DNA of 64,000 nt from Drosophila persimilis (Eukaryota; Arthropoda; Insecta; Diptera; Drosophilidae), in the NCBI RefSeq assembly GCF_003286085.1, contig NW_020825298.1, forward strand, positions 4,898,001-4,962,000, given 5' to 3'. Position 1 is the stretch's first letter, and every line of letters starts with the position of its first letter. Under the pieces are notes generated by a model, which was not told where the DNA came from, made no database searches, and saw only the letters and a program-made list of their open reading frames with translations. The translations under genes were made by a program, and so were the position numbers. Shown piece by piece: positions 26,857 through 38,600 of the stretch.

Positions 26857-27150
26857 GTTTTAACCTTATTTTATAAACAATCCAATAAAGATGAGAACTT
26901 AAAGTTAACAAGTCTTGTGGGAAATTGATGTAGTAGTCGGTTAAAATAATAAGTTCAGAGCTGAGGGTCTTAGCTAGCTGGTAATATTCAACCGAATATC
27001 AAAAACGATGGAATTGATGCAACTTGGAATACAAAATATATTACGGTATATTTTGAAATTGTTGACGTTTTAAAGAGGTAGGATAGGGGATGGATTCTCC
27101 CGTTGGTCACCCGTTTAAACAGAGGGGGTCTAAGTGGGTTAAGTTAGATT
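26857..27150 (+). repeat. dispersed repeat copy A, between Spc105R and CaBP1
   Basis: Copy A of a family seen four times here. It runs from 'ttttaaccttattttataaacaatccaataaa' type sequence to 'gaatatcaaaaacgatgg' (about 26998-27013), then carries a GGTATATTTT near 27042 and, at 27110-27146, a segment whose reverse complement matches 31201-31237 (both with 'cttaaccca' and 'ccccctct.tttaaac'). It forms the divergent spacer between Spc105R (minus) and CaBP1 (plus). Confidence 0.7.
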
Positions 27151-27375
27151 TTCATCGCTATGTTTTATCGGTAGTGGTAGTGACGTGGTAAATAAAAAAA
27201 AATATAAAAGACGCCTCGCATTCTACACGTATTTCTTAAAGAAGTGATTAACAGGCAGCGGAGCATTGGTTTGATAAGCACAACCGAAAAGTGCCAATAG
27301 AATCCTACGTTAAGTACAACTTTAGGGACACGTAAGCTAAGACCGGCATATTCCATCTAAAGAAGAAGAGAAGCA

Positions 27376-28756
27376 ATGAGACAGCTGTGTAAGTACAACA
27401 TTTCTTTGGAATATCTCAAATGGATATCATAAACATACAATACACCCCCACACAGCGAGCCTTTTGTTGTTGGCATTCATTGCCAGCGGCAGTGTCAATG
27501 CCTTCTATTCGCCCTCCGATGGCGTCGTGGAGTTGACGCCCTCCAATTTCGATCGCGAAGTCGTGCAAGATGATGCCGTCTGGATTGTGGAATTCTATGC
27601 CCCGTGGTGCGGCCACTGCCAGTCTTTGGTGCCGGAGTATAAGAAGTTGGCCAAAGCCCTGAAGGGCGTCGTCAAGGTGGGCTCCGTCAATGCCGATTCC
27701 GACAGCACCCTCAGCGGCCAGTTCGGAGTACGTGGCTTTCCCACCATCAAGATCTTTGGCAGCAACAAGCGTTCGCCCACGGACTTTAATGGCCAGCGCA
27801 CAGCTAAGGCAATTGCGGAGGCGGCTCTTGCCGAGGTAAAGAAGAAGGTGCAAGCAGCTCTGGGCGGCGGAAGCAGCGGCGGCGGTGGCGGAAGCAGCTC
27901 ATCCAGCGATGATGATGTCATTGAATTAACCGAAGATAACTTCGACAAGCTGGTGCTCAACTCAGATGACATTTGGCTGGTGGAGTTCTTCGCGCCGTGG
28001 TGCGGACATTGCAAAAATCTGGCACCCGAATGGGCCAAGGCTGCCAAGGAGCTCAAGGGCAAGGTGAAGCTGGGCGCCTTGGACGCCACCGCCCACCAGA
28101 GCAAGGCGGCCGAGTACAATGTTCGCGGTTATCCGACAATCAAGTTCTTCGCTGCCGGCTCGAAGAGTGCCAGCGATGCTCAGGAATATCAGGGTGGACG
28201 CACAGCCTCGGACATTGTCAGCTGGGCCAGTGACAAGCATACGGAGAATGTGCCCGCTCCCGAGCTGGTAGAAATCACCAGCGAATCCACCCTAGATAGC
28301 ACCTGCGAGGGCAAGCCCCTGTGCATTATCTCTATTCTGCCACACATTCTAGACTGCGATGCCAAGTGCCGCAACAAGTTCCTCGCCACACTGCGCACCC
28401 TGGGCGATAAGTACAAGCAGAAGCTGTGGGGCTGGGCCTGGGCTGAGGGTGGCCAGCAGCCGGCTCTGGAGGAGTCCCTGGAAGTTGGAGGCTTTGGCTA
28501 TCCCGCTCTGGCAGTAGTTAATTTTAAGAAAATGAAGTTCTCAGTGCTGAAGGGCTCCTTCTCCAAGGACGGCATCAACGAGTTCCTACGCGACATCTCA
28601 TACGGACGCGGTCACACGGCTCCCGTGCGTGGCGCCAAGAAGCCCACGATTGCCAGCGTCGATCCCTGGGATGGCAAGGATGGCCAGCTACCCACCGAAG
28701 AGGACATCGATCTGAGCGACATTGATCTGGATGATGATGTCAAGGATGAGCTCTAG
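27376..28756 (+). CDS. CaBP1: CaBP1, protein disulfide isomerase A6-type ER protein
   Basis: An ER-lumen thiol oxidoreductase (PDIA6/P5 type) that forms and shuffles disulfides in secreted proteins. Exon 1 (27376-27388) encodes only MRQL plus one base; a 67-nt intron (GTAAGT ... CACAG) leads to exon 2 (27456-28756), 437 residues in all. The joined N-terminus [20 protein letters not shown] is a clean signal peptide that the single open frame alone would cut short. Two thioredoxin domains each carry APWCGHC (CGHC at residues 56-59 and 187-190), separated by a Gly/Ser linker ([15 protein letters not shown]), then a redox-inactive third domain, an acidic tail and the ER-retention signal KDEL at the C-terminus. 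Poly(A) signal AATAAA at 28997-29002. Acidic tail residues fit calcium binding, for which the fly protein is named. Confidence 0.95.
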
Positions 28757-30537
28757 AGCGGTCTTCTCTCCCATCACTCTACCATCAAGACTGCAGCCTA
28801 AGCTCAAAATTTCCACACCTAATGAACACATTTCTAACGAAATACTGCATTTTGAAACGATATAAGGAACTTCATAAGTCAGCCATCGTATCTTAATATA
28901 AATAATTATTATCTATTAGCTTTTTCTACTACTTTCCTCATACTAGATCTAAATGAATTGAAACCAGCGAACATGAGAATTGTGTACCATGAAATGAATA
29001 AAATTGTGCAACAAACAAACGAGTCAATTATAGGCGGGTGTTAATCTGATTCCCTCTATAAAGATAGATCCCAAGAGATGCATGAATGCTTTATTCATAA
29101 TTGATGGAATGCAGAATAGAAAAGAACTTAATTTATTCTATAGCATAAAATGCATACTAATTTCTGTAGGATTCCCAATCGGTGACTCGAGATCTAAATA
29201 GTCATTATTTCACATTATAATCGATTCGGTTCGATCTGATTCATAAACCAGTTTTTGGTTGGACCCAATTGCGTTACTGGTTATATTTTGTGCCTAAAAT
29301 AGAATAATTGGTGCAAGAAATCAGTTTGCCCCTTCATACTTTGCTTTAAATTTAAGATGTCTTCAGTATGTAGGACCCCCTGAGACCTCTAAGAACTATT
29401 CTACCTCATAGCATGAAGAGTTTCTGTAAATTTCGCCAGAGCATAAAGAGCACAATACCCCAACAAACATTTACTTCGTTACACCATTCAATCCGTGGCA
29501 GTTTATTTTTTGTAAAAATTCTCATAAAAATGTCCAAAAATGTATAATTATAAAGTGGTTTACGCTTAAATCCTAAATGACGTCTAAAAACGTACATAAT
29601 TTGACACATTTGATAGTTTAGATGCAGCACTAAATGCATTACGAATGGAAGGTACTCGTATCTTGGTGGCAAATCGATTGGCGCTTAAACTATGATTGGC
29701 ATGACATATACTCTATTAAGTACTTGGTTTCGATTTAAGTACAACCTGTAGGCAAATGATTTATAGGATGGGAAAAATTCAAGCATCACAAAGAGTTCAA
29801 TTCGATCGGGGTTTTCGTTTCGTTTCGTTTCTTACCAGAGATATGAGATAATATATGCAATTCGATATGTAAATTAGGGCGAAAGAAGTTCGTTCACACA
29901 GACGCAGGCAAAGCAGAGTCTTGCTTGCCAAATTTTAAGATATTTCATCAGAAACAACGCCGCACAACGTGACTCAATTGCCACACTTTGGCTTTGTCTT
30001 GGGACATTCGGACAGACTCGGCCAGCGCAGAGTGTAAACGTTTTGGACGCGGCCGGGCTGAGAGACTACCTGCATAAAAAGAAATAAAAACTGTTGGCCT
30101 CAGCATGAAAACGGCCAAAGAACGGGGCCCGGACGAGCCAGAGAAAGGGAAAATGAGAAGGAGGTGGGGTGAAAAAGGGTCTCTGCAGGCCAGGCAAACT
30201 TGTTGCGCTGTCGAGAACCTACAGTAAATGTACACGCATGAACGAAACAACAGATAAACAGAGAAACAAAGACAGAGACAGAGACAGACAGACACCTTGA
30301 GGAGGGATGTGGATGTGGGATCCGTAGGAAACCCAATTTACAATTATGAATGATTAATTCCCATTCGTTCTTCGTGCTCAACTGGTTATTGCTATGTTAA
30401 TACTAAATATTTTAAGCATAATTATTTTGAATTTTGTTTCGTGTTTCTTCGTGGAAAAGTCTTTTGCATCCGAATCGATTCGGAAAACTATTCTACGATA
30501 CTCTCCTAGGGGCTAATCAATCAATAATTTCGGAGAA
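28757..30537. other. CaBP1 3' UTR and intergenic DNA, 1.8 kb
   Basis: The first 240 bp are the CaBP1 3' UTR with AATAAA at 28997-29002. The rest shows no supported gene. A TTTCG pentamer run is at about 29811-29832. The right end is the 3' flank of the small membrane-protein gene. Confidence 0.6.
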
Positions 30538-31010
30538 TCAGGCAAGTTGATGGTGGTGCTTCTGCTCAGGATAGTTCTCTATCGACTGAATAGAGCGCGA
30601 TGTGGCCGCGGTGATTGTGGAGGATACATCCATGAAGCGATACTTTTTCTCATCTCGACACAACAGCGGATAGCAAATAATGCCGTAGTAGAAGATCAGG
30701 CAAAGCACGATGACCGTGAATATGATAAGGATGATGCCGAAGGTGCTGAGGCCCGCCCTACTGTCCAGATACTCCTTGGGCGTCTGCGGTGGCGGCGTAG
30801 TGGGGGGCGCTTCAGCTACCTTGTAGCCTCTGTAATAGCTGCTGCGCGATGCATTTACGGTGGCAATCAGGCAAGTGCAGGCTACGTGCCCCAGAAAGGG
30901 GGTGAAAATGAGAGCGAGAACATGCATTTCAATAACTTTCACACACCGCTAACCCGCTTCCACAACTCACCCAACACCAGCAGACACGCGATATAGGCAC
31001 TGCGCGACAT
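30538..31010 (-). CDS. small single-pass membrane protein with signal peptide, function unknown
   Basis: Two exons, 31010-30971 and 30881-30538, join across an 89-nt intron (GTGAGT donor, CACGTAG acceptor) into 127 residues. The joined N-terminus MSRSAYIACLLVLACTCLIA is a signal peptide that is only visible after splicing. A short extracellular part (SRSSYYRGYK, then a Pro-rich APPTTPPPQTPKEY stretch) is followed by one strongly hydrophobic segment (FGIILIIFTVIVLCLIFYYGIICY) at about residues 62-85 and a short cytoplasmic tail ending in EQKHHHQLA. A CxxxC-like CYPLLC motif sits at the membrane edge. I do not recognise the family; the layout resembles Shisa/CYYR-like small Tyr-rich membrane proteins (YYRGYK, CYPLLC), a weak resemblance only. 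It is transcribed away from Hyls1/chif and shares the spacer described below. Confidence 0.78.
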
Positions 31011-31108
31011 TTTACTAATTCAATTTAATGCTAAACCACGCACAGCAAGCAGATAACGTTATTTTTTATTTACGCGTTCGACGCAGACGCAGCAGCCTCC
31101 GATAAAAT

Positions 31109-31191
31109 ACACCAGTGCGATCGATAAAATATACCGTCGACCCTCAGAAATATACCGTCTAGATAGCAAGATATACCGTAAATATACCGAT
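31109..31191 (-). promoter_or_regulatory. promoter module of the small membrane gene (left arm of inverted pair)
   Basis: Read on the minus strand, this segment carries four GGTATATTT/GGTATAT repeats, then TTTATCGAT (DRE-like) and CGCACTGGTG. It sits about 100-180 bp before the ATG at 31010. It is an inverted copy of the module at 31957-32057. GGTATATTT resembles Drosophila core promoter Motif 6 and TATCGATA is the DREF site. Confidence 0.7.
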
Positions 31192-31568
31192 TAACTCAAG
31201 AACTTAACCCACTGCACCCCCTCTATTTAAACAGGTGGGTTAAAGCATAGACCTAAAAGAATTGAAACTGGGCATTATTATGGTATTAAAAGGTGAAAAA
31301 AACAAATAAAATAACTTTAAAAATAATACCTGCTTGCTTTCATACAAAATTTAAACTTTCAACTGATTTTATTTGTAAAAATAACACATAGCAGTGTAAC
31401 CGTAGGGCATTCACATCTGGTCACACTCGGCCATGCCAAAATATATGCCACATTTTGCTATCAAAACGACTGGAATTTCGTGTCTATCGACTCATCACTT
31501 GCCCCCATCGATAACATATTCCACGAAAATTTGGTCCGTCGAGCGTGTGTACGTTTGTGAACTTTTTC

Positions 31569-31716
31569 GTTTAAACCTTTTTTACAATAAAAGCAAGGAT
31601 TAAAAACTGTCCAATCTTGTAGAAAATTTATTCATCAATGGGATAAAACTATGTGGGCATTGCTGAGATATTTAGTTAGTCAGCATTATTCAATGGATTA
31701 TCAAAATTGAGCAATT
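31569..31716 (+). repeat. dispersed repeat copy B
   Basis: Starts with gtttaaacctttttt, contains 'caataaaagcaaggattaaaa', 'caatcttgtagaaaatt', 'gggataaaactatgtgggcat' and ends with 'tatcaaaattgagcaa'. It matches copies A, C and D in the same order. It lies in the divergent spacer upstream of Hyls1/chif. Confidence 0.8.
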
Positions 31717-31777
31717 TCCTTATTCGTTTGTTTTGATTGACCTATTTCGCTACTTGTTTTTTGTTTGACTTATTTCG

Positions 31778-31935
31778 CTAAAACCTCTTTTTACGCAAAA
31801 TGCAATAAAAGCAAGTGGTTAAAATAAGCCAGTTAAGTACAAAATTGATTCATTAATCGGATAAAATTATGTGGGCATGGCTAAATGTTCTATGTAGCTA
31901 TTAATGTTCCACAGAAGATCAAAAACGAGGAATAT
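31778..31935 (+). repeat. dispersed repeat copy C
   Basis: Second copy in the same spacer, direct orientation to copy B, spaced about 210 bp from it. It has 'gcaataaaagcaagtggttaaaa', 'caaaattgattcattaatcg', 'gataaaattatgtgggcatgg' and 'gatcaaaaacgaggaa'. It ends 20 bp before the right promoter module. Confidence 0.8.
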
Positions 31936-31956
31936 GTAAAATAGATATTGAATTCG

Positions 31957-32057
31957 TCAGTATATTTACGGTATATTTGGAAAACTAGGCGGTATGTTTC
32001 GGTATATTTCCGAGGGTCGGACGGTATATTTTATCGATAAATCCGCGGTCACACTGG
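31957..32057 (+). promoter_or_regulatory. Hyls1/chif promoter module: Motif 6 repeats, DRE, Motif 1
   Basis: Four copies of (G)GTATATTT or GGTATGTTT are followed by a full DRE, TATCGATA (32032-32039), and GGTCACACT (32047-32055), the core of Drosophila Motif 1 (M1BP site). The order Motif 6, DRE, Motif 1 is typical of TATA-less housekeeping promoters in flies (established knowledge). Transcription should start shortly after this, giving a 5' UTR of about 0.6 kb before the ATG at 32667. Confidence 0.8.
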
Positions 32058-32666
32058 TCAAGCGTGTGTGCGCTGTGCTGTTCGTGTACATTTTAATTTC
32101 AATTGGTGAAAATTGTTACTAAACCAGCAAGAAAATATGTGAAAATTAATAATAATTGCATTTTCACACTCCAACTGGGCGTGCAGGACTATTTTCGCAT
32201 AGCCAGATACACAGAAAATAGCTGAAAACAACTAAAATAACAAAGGCGTATACGACGAAACGAAGGCAATAGACGCTCGCTCGCCTCTGTTCGTCCCCGA
32301 TAGTTGTGTATATATTTAAAATTGTAACTAGTTGGTTTTACGCAGGTGAATTCAGTTAAGTAATTGAGACGCTGGCGAAAAAATAAAGCCAACGCAAAGC
32401 GAGCTGACAGCGAATAAAGCGAACAGAAGTACAGTGAACAATTTTCGATTGTCGGCAGCGAACGGCGAAGAAGAAGAAGCAGCCGAAAGTGAACACAGTA
32501 AAAAGCCAACAACAACAACGAAAAGCAAGAAAGAGAAACGGTGATACTGCATCTGCATGTGTTCGTGTTTGTGTGTGTATGCGAGAGAGTGGTGGAATAT
32601 AAACAAAATATAAGAAAAAATAATCTAGAAATAAAGAACAATTGATTACTCCTGAACAAAAAGAAA

Positions 32667-35600
32667 ATGTCACATTTGCCTTTGGATGCACGGGCTATAC
32701 TGCAGCATTTAAATGAATTGGGCTATAGAAATATATCCGCCGAGCAACTACGTGAATTTCTAAAAGGTAAGCAACCCACAAATTACCCCCCTATCCATCT
32801 CCCCCCTCCCCTTTCCCAAAACTGACCGTAGTTCCCGCCATTGCAATGGCTTTGTAGTATATGTACGTGTATTTGACATTTAGTTGTTTTATTTTATGCA
32901 AAAGTTTTAGTTTCGGCTTTTTCTTGAATTTCAAACGATTCGTCACCATTTTTATTTGATTTCTTATATCTTTCCTCCCATTCGTACGTTCGTGTGTTTG
33001 TGTTTTACAAAAAAAAGAAAGAAAAAAAACGAGAGCAAAAGAAATACGGTGCAATGAAATAAAGAAAACAAAAAACGAGTATTACTCGGAAATTGTGAAT
33101 AACACACACACGACAAAAAATCCACACAGCAAAAGCGGCGGCGTCCCAAAGTATATGCGGAGGTAGAGACAACAGAATGGCACAGTGGTTGAAATAACAA
33201 TTTAGTTGTTGTTGGATATGAAACAAGTAAACATGACTGGATGAGCTAGAAACGCCGGTCACAGTGGGACAAATGCCAGTTTTTGTGGAACCAGAATCAT
33301 AACCATAACCAACGTTTATCATATCAATGCATTAATTTTGATGTGGCGTCGCAGAGCGGGACCAACATTAAATGTTATAAACGTACTAAAACATGGCTGA
33401 AAGAGAGCAGTTACTCTTGGCGACCACTGTGCACACACCGTTGTACAGGCCGATTACAAACGCCAAACAGCAACGATTGTTTTTGTTGCTGCCCTGGGCC
33501 TGCTTTTCTGCCTCAGTGGTGGCTTGTATATCTTTAACGGTGTGCGTGCGTATGTGTGTAGGGTATGTGTGATTTGTGTGTGTTTCGGCCTCCACCGCAT
33601 TGCCAGCTTCATCGGCGACTTCACATGAATTTTTATATACGCACGTACATATGTACAGGCGTACATATGTACGTCTGTATATATTTGTATGCTCATGTGT
33701 CGCTCTCCTCTTTGCCGAGTTCAAATTGTGCGTTTTTCTGTTTGCTCTTATTTCGTATAGTAGTGTTTTTGTATTATTTTTTTCGCTCTACACTTTGTCC
33801 CCTGCTTTCGTTGCCCTGTCCTCTTTTTATTTATTTTCATTTGTGTTGCTGCTGCCGCTGTGGTGAGTTTTTTGTTGTTGCCCATTCCCCACCTTCACCG
33901 CACTTGGTTCGTCATGTATTTTTCCTTACGTTTCGTTTCGTTTATTGTAATGGCGCACAAAAAGTGCCAGCGCAGCGTGCTGTGCTTGTTTTTCAGGTTA
34001 TATAAAAGCTTTTCTTGATAGCCAAATACATAGCCCGAGAAGCGGGCCTAAGTTTGTGGCTCTCCGTGTGGGGGGGATTAGCAATGTTGCCATACTGTTT
34101 TGCCAGACCGTGTTGAATATCGGTCGTTGATTATGCCTTTGCCTGTGCTCGCTCATTCGCATTCTTTTTGCTTGGCTAAATCTGCAAATTGCATGGCAAC
34201 TGCAATAAAGACAAGTTAGCAAAATTCTCTGTCATGGCTGCCTCTCCACCCCACCACACACACGCACCAAAATATATTTGTACGCTGCTGCTGACGAATA
34301 GATACATAAACATGTTACTCAGGGCAGAAGCAGAGGGGCAGCCAGAAAGCAGACTCGCAGCCGCACGACAACGCAGACGACGACGACGAACGAGAAAGCA
34401 AATAAGACTTTAGTTTTGTGCTGTGCTGTGCTCCATGCCGTGCTGTGTTTGCTAAAAGCATTGCCCTCCATACTCCAAAGAGGGCGGCTGCCGACGACAA
34501 CGTCGGGAAAAAGCAAGTTTTTTTTTGTGCAGAAGGGGACGAACGTGGCGCGACTTTGTTTAAAATCGATAGCGATATAATCAAAAACGTATCGGCATTT
34601 AGGATCAGGTAACGGTGTGGAAATTTAGCTTCAGTTGATTGAATCACCGATCAGTTTTATTCCATGTAAAGCGGATATGTTTAAAAGAAAAATAAATGAA
34701 ATGAAATACAACAAACGGGTTTTTGAACTGCAGCTGCAGCAAAACAGCTGTCGCAGAACAGTTTTCAACTGGGTGGCAACTCTGCACGCATAGCGTCGCA
34801 GCAGCTGGCCGCTGGGGTCGGCCTCCCGTCGCCCCATTTTTAGTTTTGAATTAAAATAAATTAACTCACACTTAATTTCTGTGGTGCACTAAGTTATACA
34901 TACCCGAAAGTGCTGCAAATGCAAGTTATTGATTCAAAATGTGTATATCAAAATGCGGAATTGCATAACGCGCGCATAGCACATCCGCAAACGCACCCCT
35001 CCCACCTCACACACATGTGCTCGAGTCGAAGAAGTAGCAGCGGCAGAGAAAAAGAAGTCAAATTTAAGCAAAAATAATCGACAAATGCGGTATATAACCC
35101 ATATATAAGAGTATAGGCTAATTTGGACTAAGGATAAGGACGATTTGTATTGATATTCCGTATGCATTTTCTCAACTCCCCTCTCTCTTTCTCTCGTTCT
35201 TTTTCTCTAATTCTTGGTCCTTGTGCGGACAGCTAATCTGCGCCTGAAGGTATGCAACCGCAGTCGGATAAGCAAACCGCTAGCAGACTCGCACCAACAA
35301 CACCAACCACAGCAGCAGCAGCCTCTACTGAGCGGCCAAAAGTAAAGGTCATCAAGAGCAAGCGTCCACTTTGCCATTTCAAGTTCTACTTGGACATTTG
35401 CGACCATCAGCTAGCGAAGCGCATCGAGGCGGACATCAAGGCACTCGGCGGCAATCTTGAGTTCTTTCTCAGCGACAGCATCACACATTTTGTCACCGAT
35501 AAGCCAGAGGCGAGTCTTCCAGGCAACAACGGCACTGGCACCACCCCCCAACCACCCAAAACACCTGCCACACCAGCCACCCCCGGCACACCAGGCACAG

Positions 35601-38600
35601 GAAGCAGCCATCTCTGCCAGGATGATGGCCAGCATCAAAGGAAAAGCAATAGGCAATCCCGTGCCGATGCCATTTTGAGTCGTGTGCGGCGACAAAACAG
35701 CACCGGGAGCACCGCGGTTGGGGTGGGTACTGCCACACCAACATCCACGTCAACAGCCTGCAGCACAACCAGGTCCTACACCATCTGGCAGACGGATCAC
35801 GCCCAACGCATCTTCAAGCGCATTCAGACGGAACTGCGCCAGTACCTAGAGGGAAAGAAGGAGGGACCAGCAGCAGGAGGAGGTGCAGGAGGAGCATCAA
35901 ATGTTAATACCCATCAAATACAGCTCAAGAAGCAGTATGTGAAGATCGAATCGGTGAAGCGTAACTACAGGCCCTACTATCATTTGATAAGGCAGCCCGA
36001 CGATTGGCCAAAAATTGATTTAAGCAGCGACGACGGTGCCTTCCGTCTGCTTACGAAAGTCAAATCGAAAGAGCAACAAGAAAGTATGACGCGCAAGTCG
36101 CTCGGATCGCGTACATCCCAGAGAGATAAACCAAAGGAGGAGCAACAGCAGTCAGTCCAACAGACAGTCCAACATCCGGCACTCAAGCAGCTCAAAAAGC
36201 AGGCAGCGGTCATACCCAACAGTCCGCGTTCCCACTGCCGTGGAGAGCCCAAAGAGTCGAGCGAAAAGCAGGGCGGCGTCTGTGAGATCTGCAAGATAGA
36301 GTACGATATCCTGGCCATTCACCTGAAGAGCAAGGATCACGAGCTCTTTGCCAAAAACGCGGAGAACTTTCTGGCCCTGGACACGCTTATACAGTCGTCG
36401 GCGAATGTAAATCGGTTTCTGGAGCAGGAGCCAGACGAAGAGAGCGATATCGATATGGATGTTGATGAGAAACAGCTATTAAGTGCTTCCTCGGCGAACG
36501 AAGATGCTGGACAACGACAGGCACAGCCGCAGCCCCTCCCCAGCCCCAACAGCAGGCAACGACCCTCCCCGGCGCTAAGAGAGAAATCCAAGCGGATAAC
36601 CAAAGGCAAGCATTCATCGGAAAAGTTCCAGGCGACACCTCCAGGAGGCTCCCCGATGACTCCTTCTCCGACTGGAAAGAAAAGCAGCGGCAACAGCGCG
36701 CAGGGCAGTCTCACGGAGCTGCAGCGTCAGGAGCAGCCCAACACGGCAGCGGCCACGCCCACGACCCACAACACAACGCGACGGAAAGCCCAACAGAATT
36801 CTGGTCTATCGCCACCCATCAGAGCCATGCTGCCACCCTCCTCGCTCTACAAGGTCGTAGAGACGCGTGATGAGTGCGGCGCCACGCCCCCCCGACGCGG
36901 TGGCGTCGGCGGACGACAAGCAAGCAACAATGTGGACTCACCCTCGCTGATTGTCAAGTTCCAGAAGGTGCGGCAGTCGGAGCTGCAGCGCCTTAATGGA
37001 GAGGCCGAGAATTTTATGTTCCCCCGCACAGCATCGACGACGACCACGACGAGGAGCAGCAGCGAACTGCTAACGGATGTGGATCGCCAAACCACGTCAG
37101 ATGTGAGGGGCAGGCACAGTATTTCCTCAGCCAGCCTAGACATAAGCACCAGCGAGGCTGAGACACAGCAGGCACAGTCACAGTCACAGCCACAGCCACA
37201 GACATCGGAAAGCGGCGTGCTTCGGAAGCGTGCCCAGGCCGTGGGCAGGCGAAGGAGAACAGCCGCGGCAGCCGAACAGCAGCCACTGCTGCAGCGTCAG
37301 CTATCCACTGGGAGCAGCAGTAGCAACAGTCAGCAGCGCTTTCCGAGCGCCCCCATCCAGCCAGACGACGACGAACCAACGACGGCGACGGAGCCAGAGC
37401 TAAAGGTTAAGGTGAAGCAACCGCCGGCCACCAGGAAGAGCAGTCGCACTGCCACCGCCATTGTTACGGCGGCAACGACCAGCAGTCAGCAACAGCAGCT
37501 GCAGCTGCGGCAGACGAGAGGTGGAGGCGGAGTCAAACTGGAGGATAGGATGGGGGAAGCAACAAAAGCTAAGATTAAAATCAAACTAGAACCAATCGAA
37601 CCCGAAGAAGCAGTAGAGGAGGATCTCGATCTCGATGATGATGATGATGAGGAATTCTCTTGCACTTCGGGCAGCGATGAAGACTATGTGGCAGACAGAA
37701 GACGCCGCCATAAGCTGGAGCCGCAACCATCAGCAGTTGTTGCGGTGGCTACAGCGACACCACCAACGCGTTCCGACACACGAGAGGAGCGTGCGGAACG
37801 ACGACGCTCGCGATTGACCATCAATCGCAGTGCCGGAGAGACGGAGCTCCTGCAGACTGAGGTCAAAGCTAAGAAGCCAAGGGGCAAGAGCCAGAAACCC
37901 CCCACAACACCAAAGTCCAAAGCGAAGCAGAAAAAAGGTCAGAAGGGCGGACAACAGCCACCGGCCATGGATATGTTCTTCGATTGCAGCAAAAGCGAGC
38001 TACTGAGAAAGATGCAATACACCTTCGAGTCCCTTCCGAATGGAGAGCTGTGGAATCGGGTGTTCATGCGGCAGGATGCGGGCGAGGAGAACTACTACAC
38101 GTACTATGGCTCCACGAGGTATCGCAAGCTGCCGTACGAGATGGGACCTATACCCATGGCTAGAACGCTGCCGGCACACAGTTGCGCCCTGTGCCGGGCA
38201 GAGCAGAAACAAAAACAGGAGGAGGCACCACAGAAGTGTGAAAGTCCAGTCAAAAAGGAAGAGGAGACGGAGGCCCAACCAGGAACGGCATCATCCTCGT
38301 CATCGTCCTCCATGTACAAGCACAAGAAGATGCATCTGCTGCAGCGCTACCAGCAGGAACAGCAGCAGCTGCAACAGCAGAAGGAGACACAATTAAGCAC
38401 TGCCATAGCCATAGCCAAATGTGATAGCAAGGCCAGCACTCCAGAGCTTCTCGAGCGTGAATTTGCCACAGATCGTGTCCAGCTGATTGAGCGTGTGAGG
38501 AGCACGTCCAGCTCCAGTTCCGGCATGACCTGTCGCAACAAGCAGCTGGCACGATTGGCCGAACTGCCGCCCAGGAAGTCGCCGCGTGAACATGCCTCCA

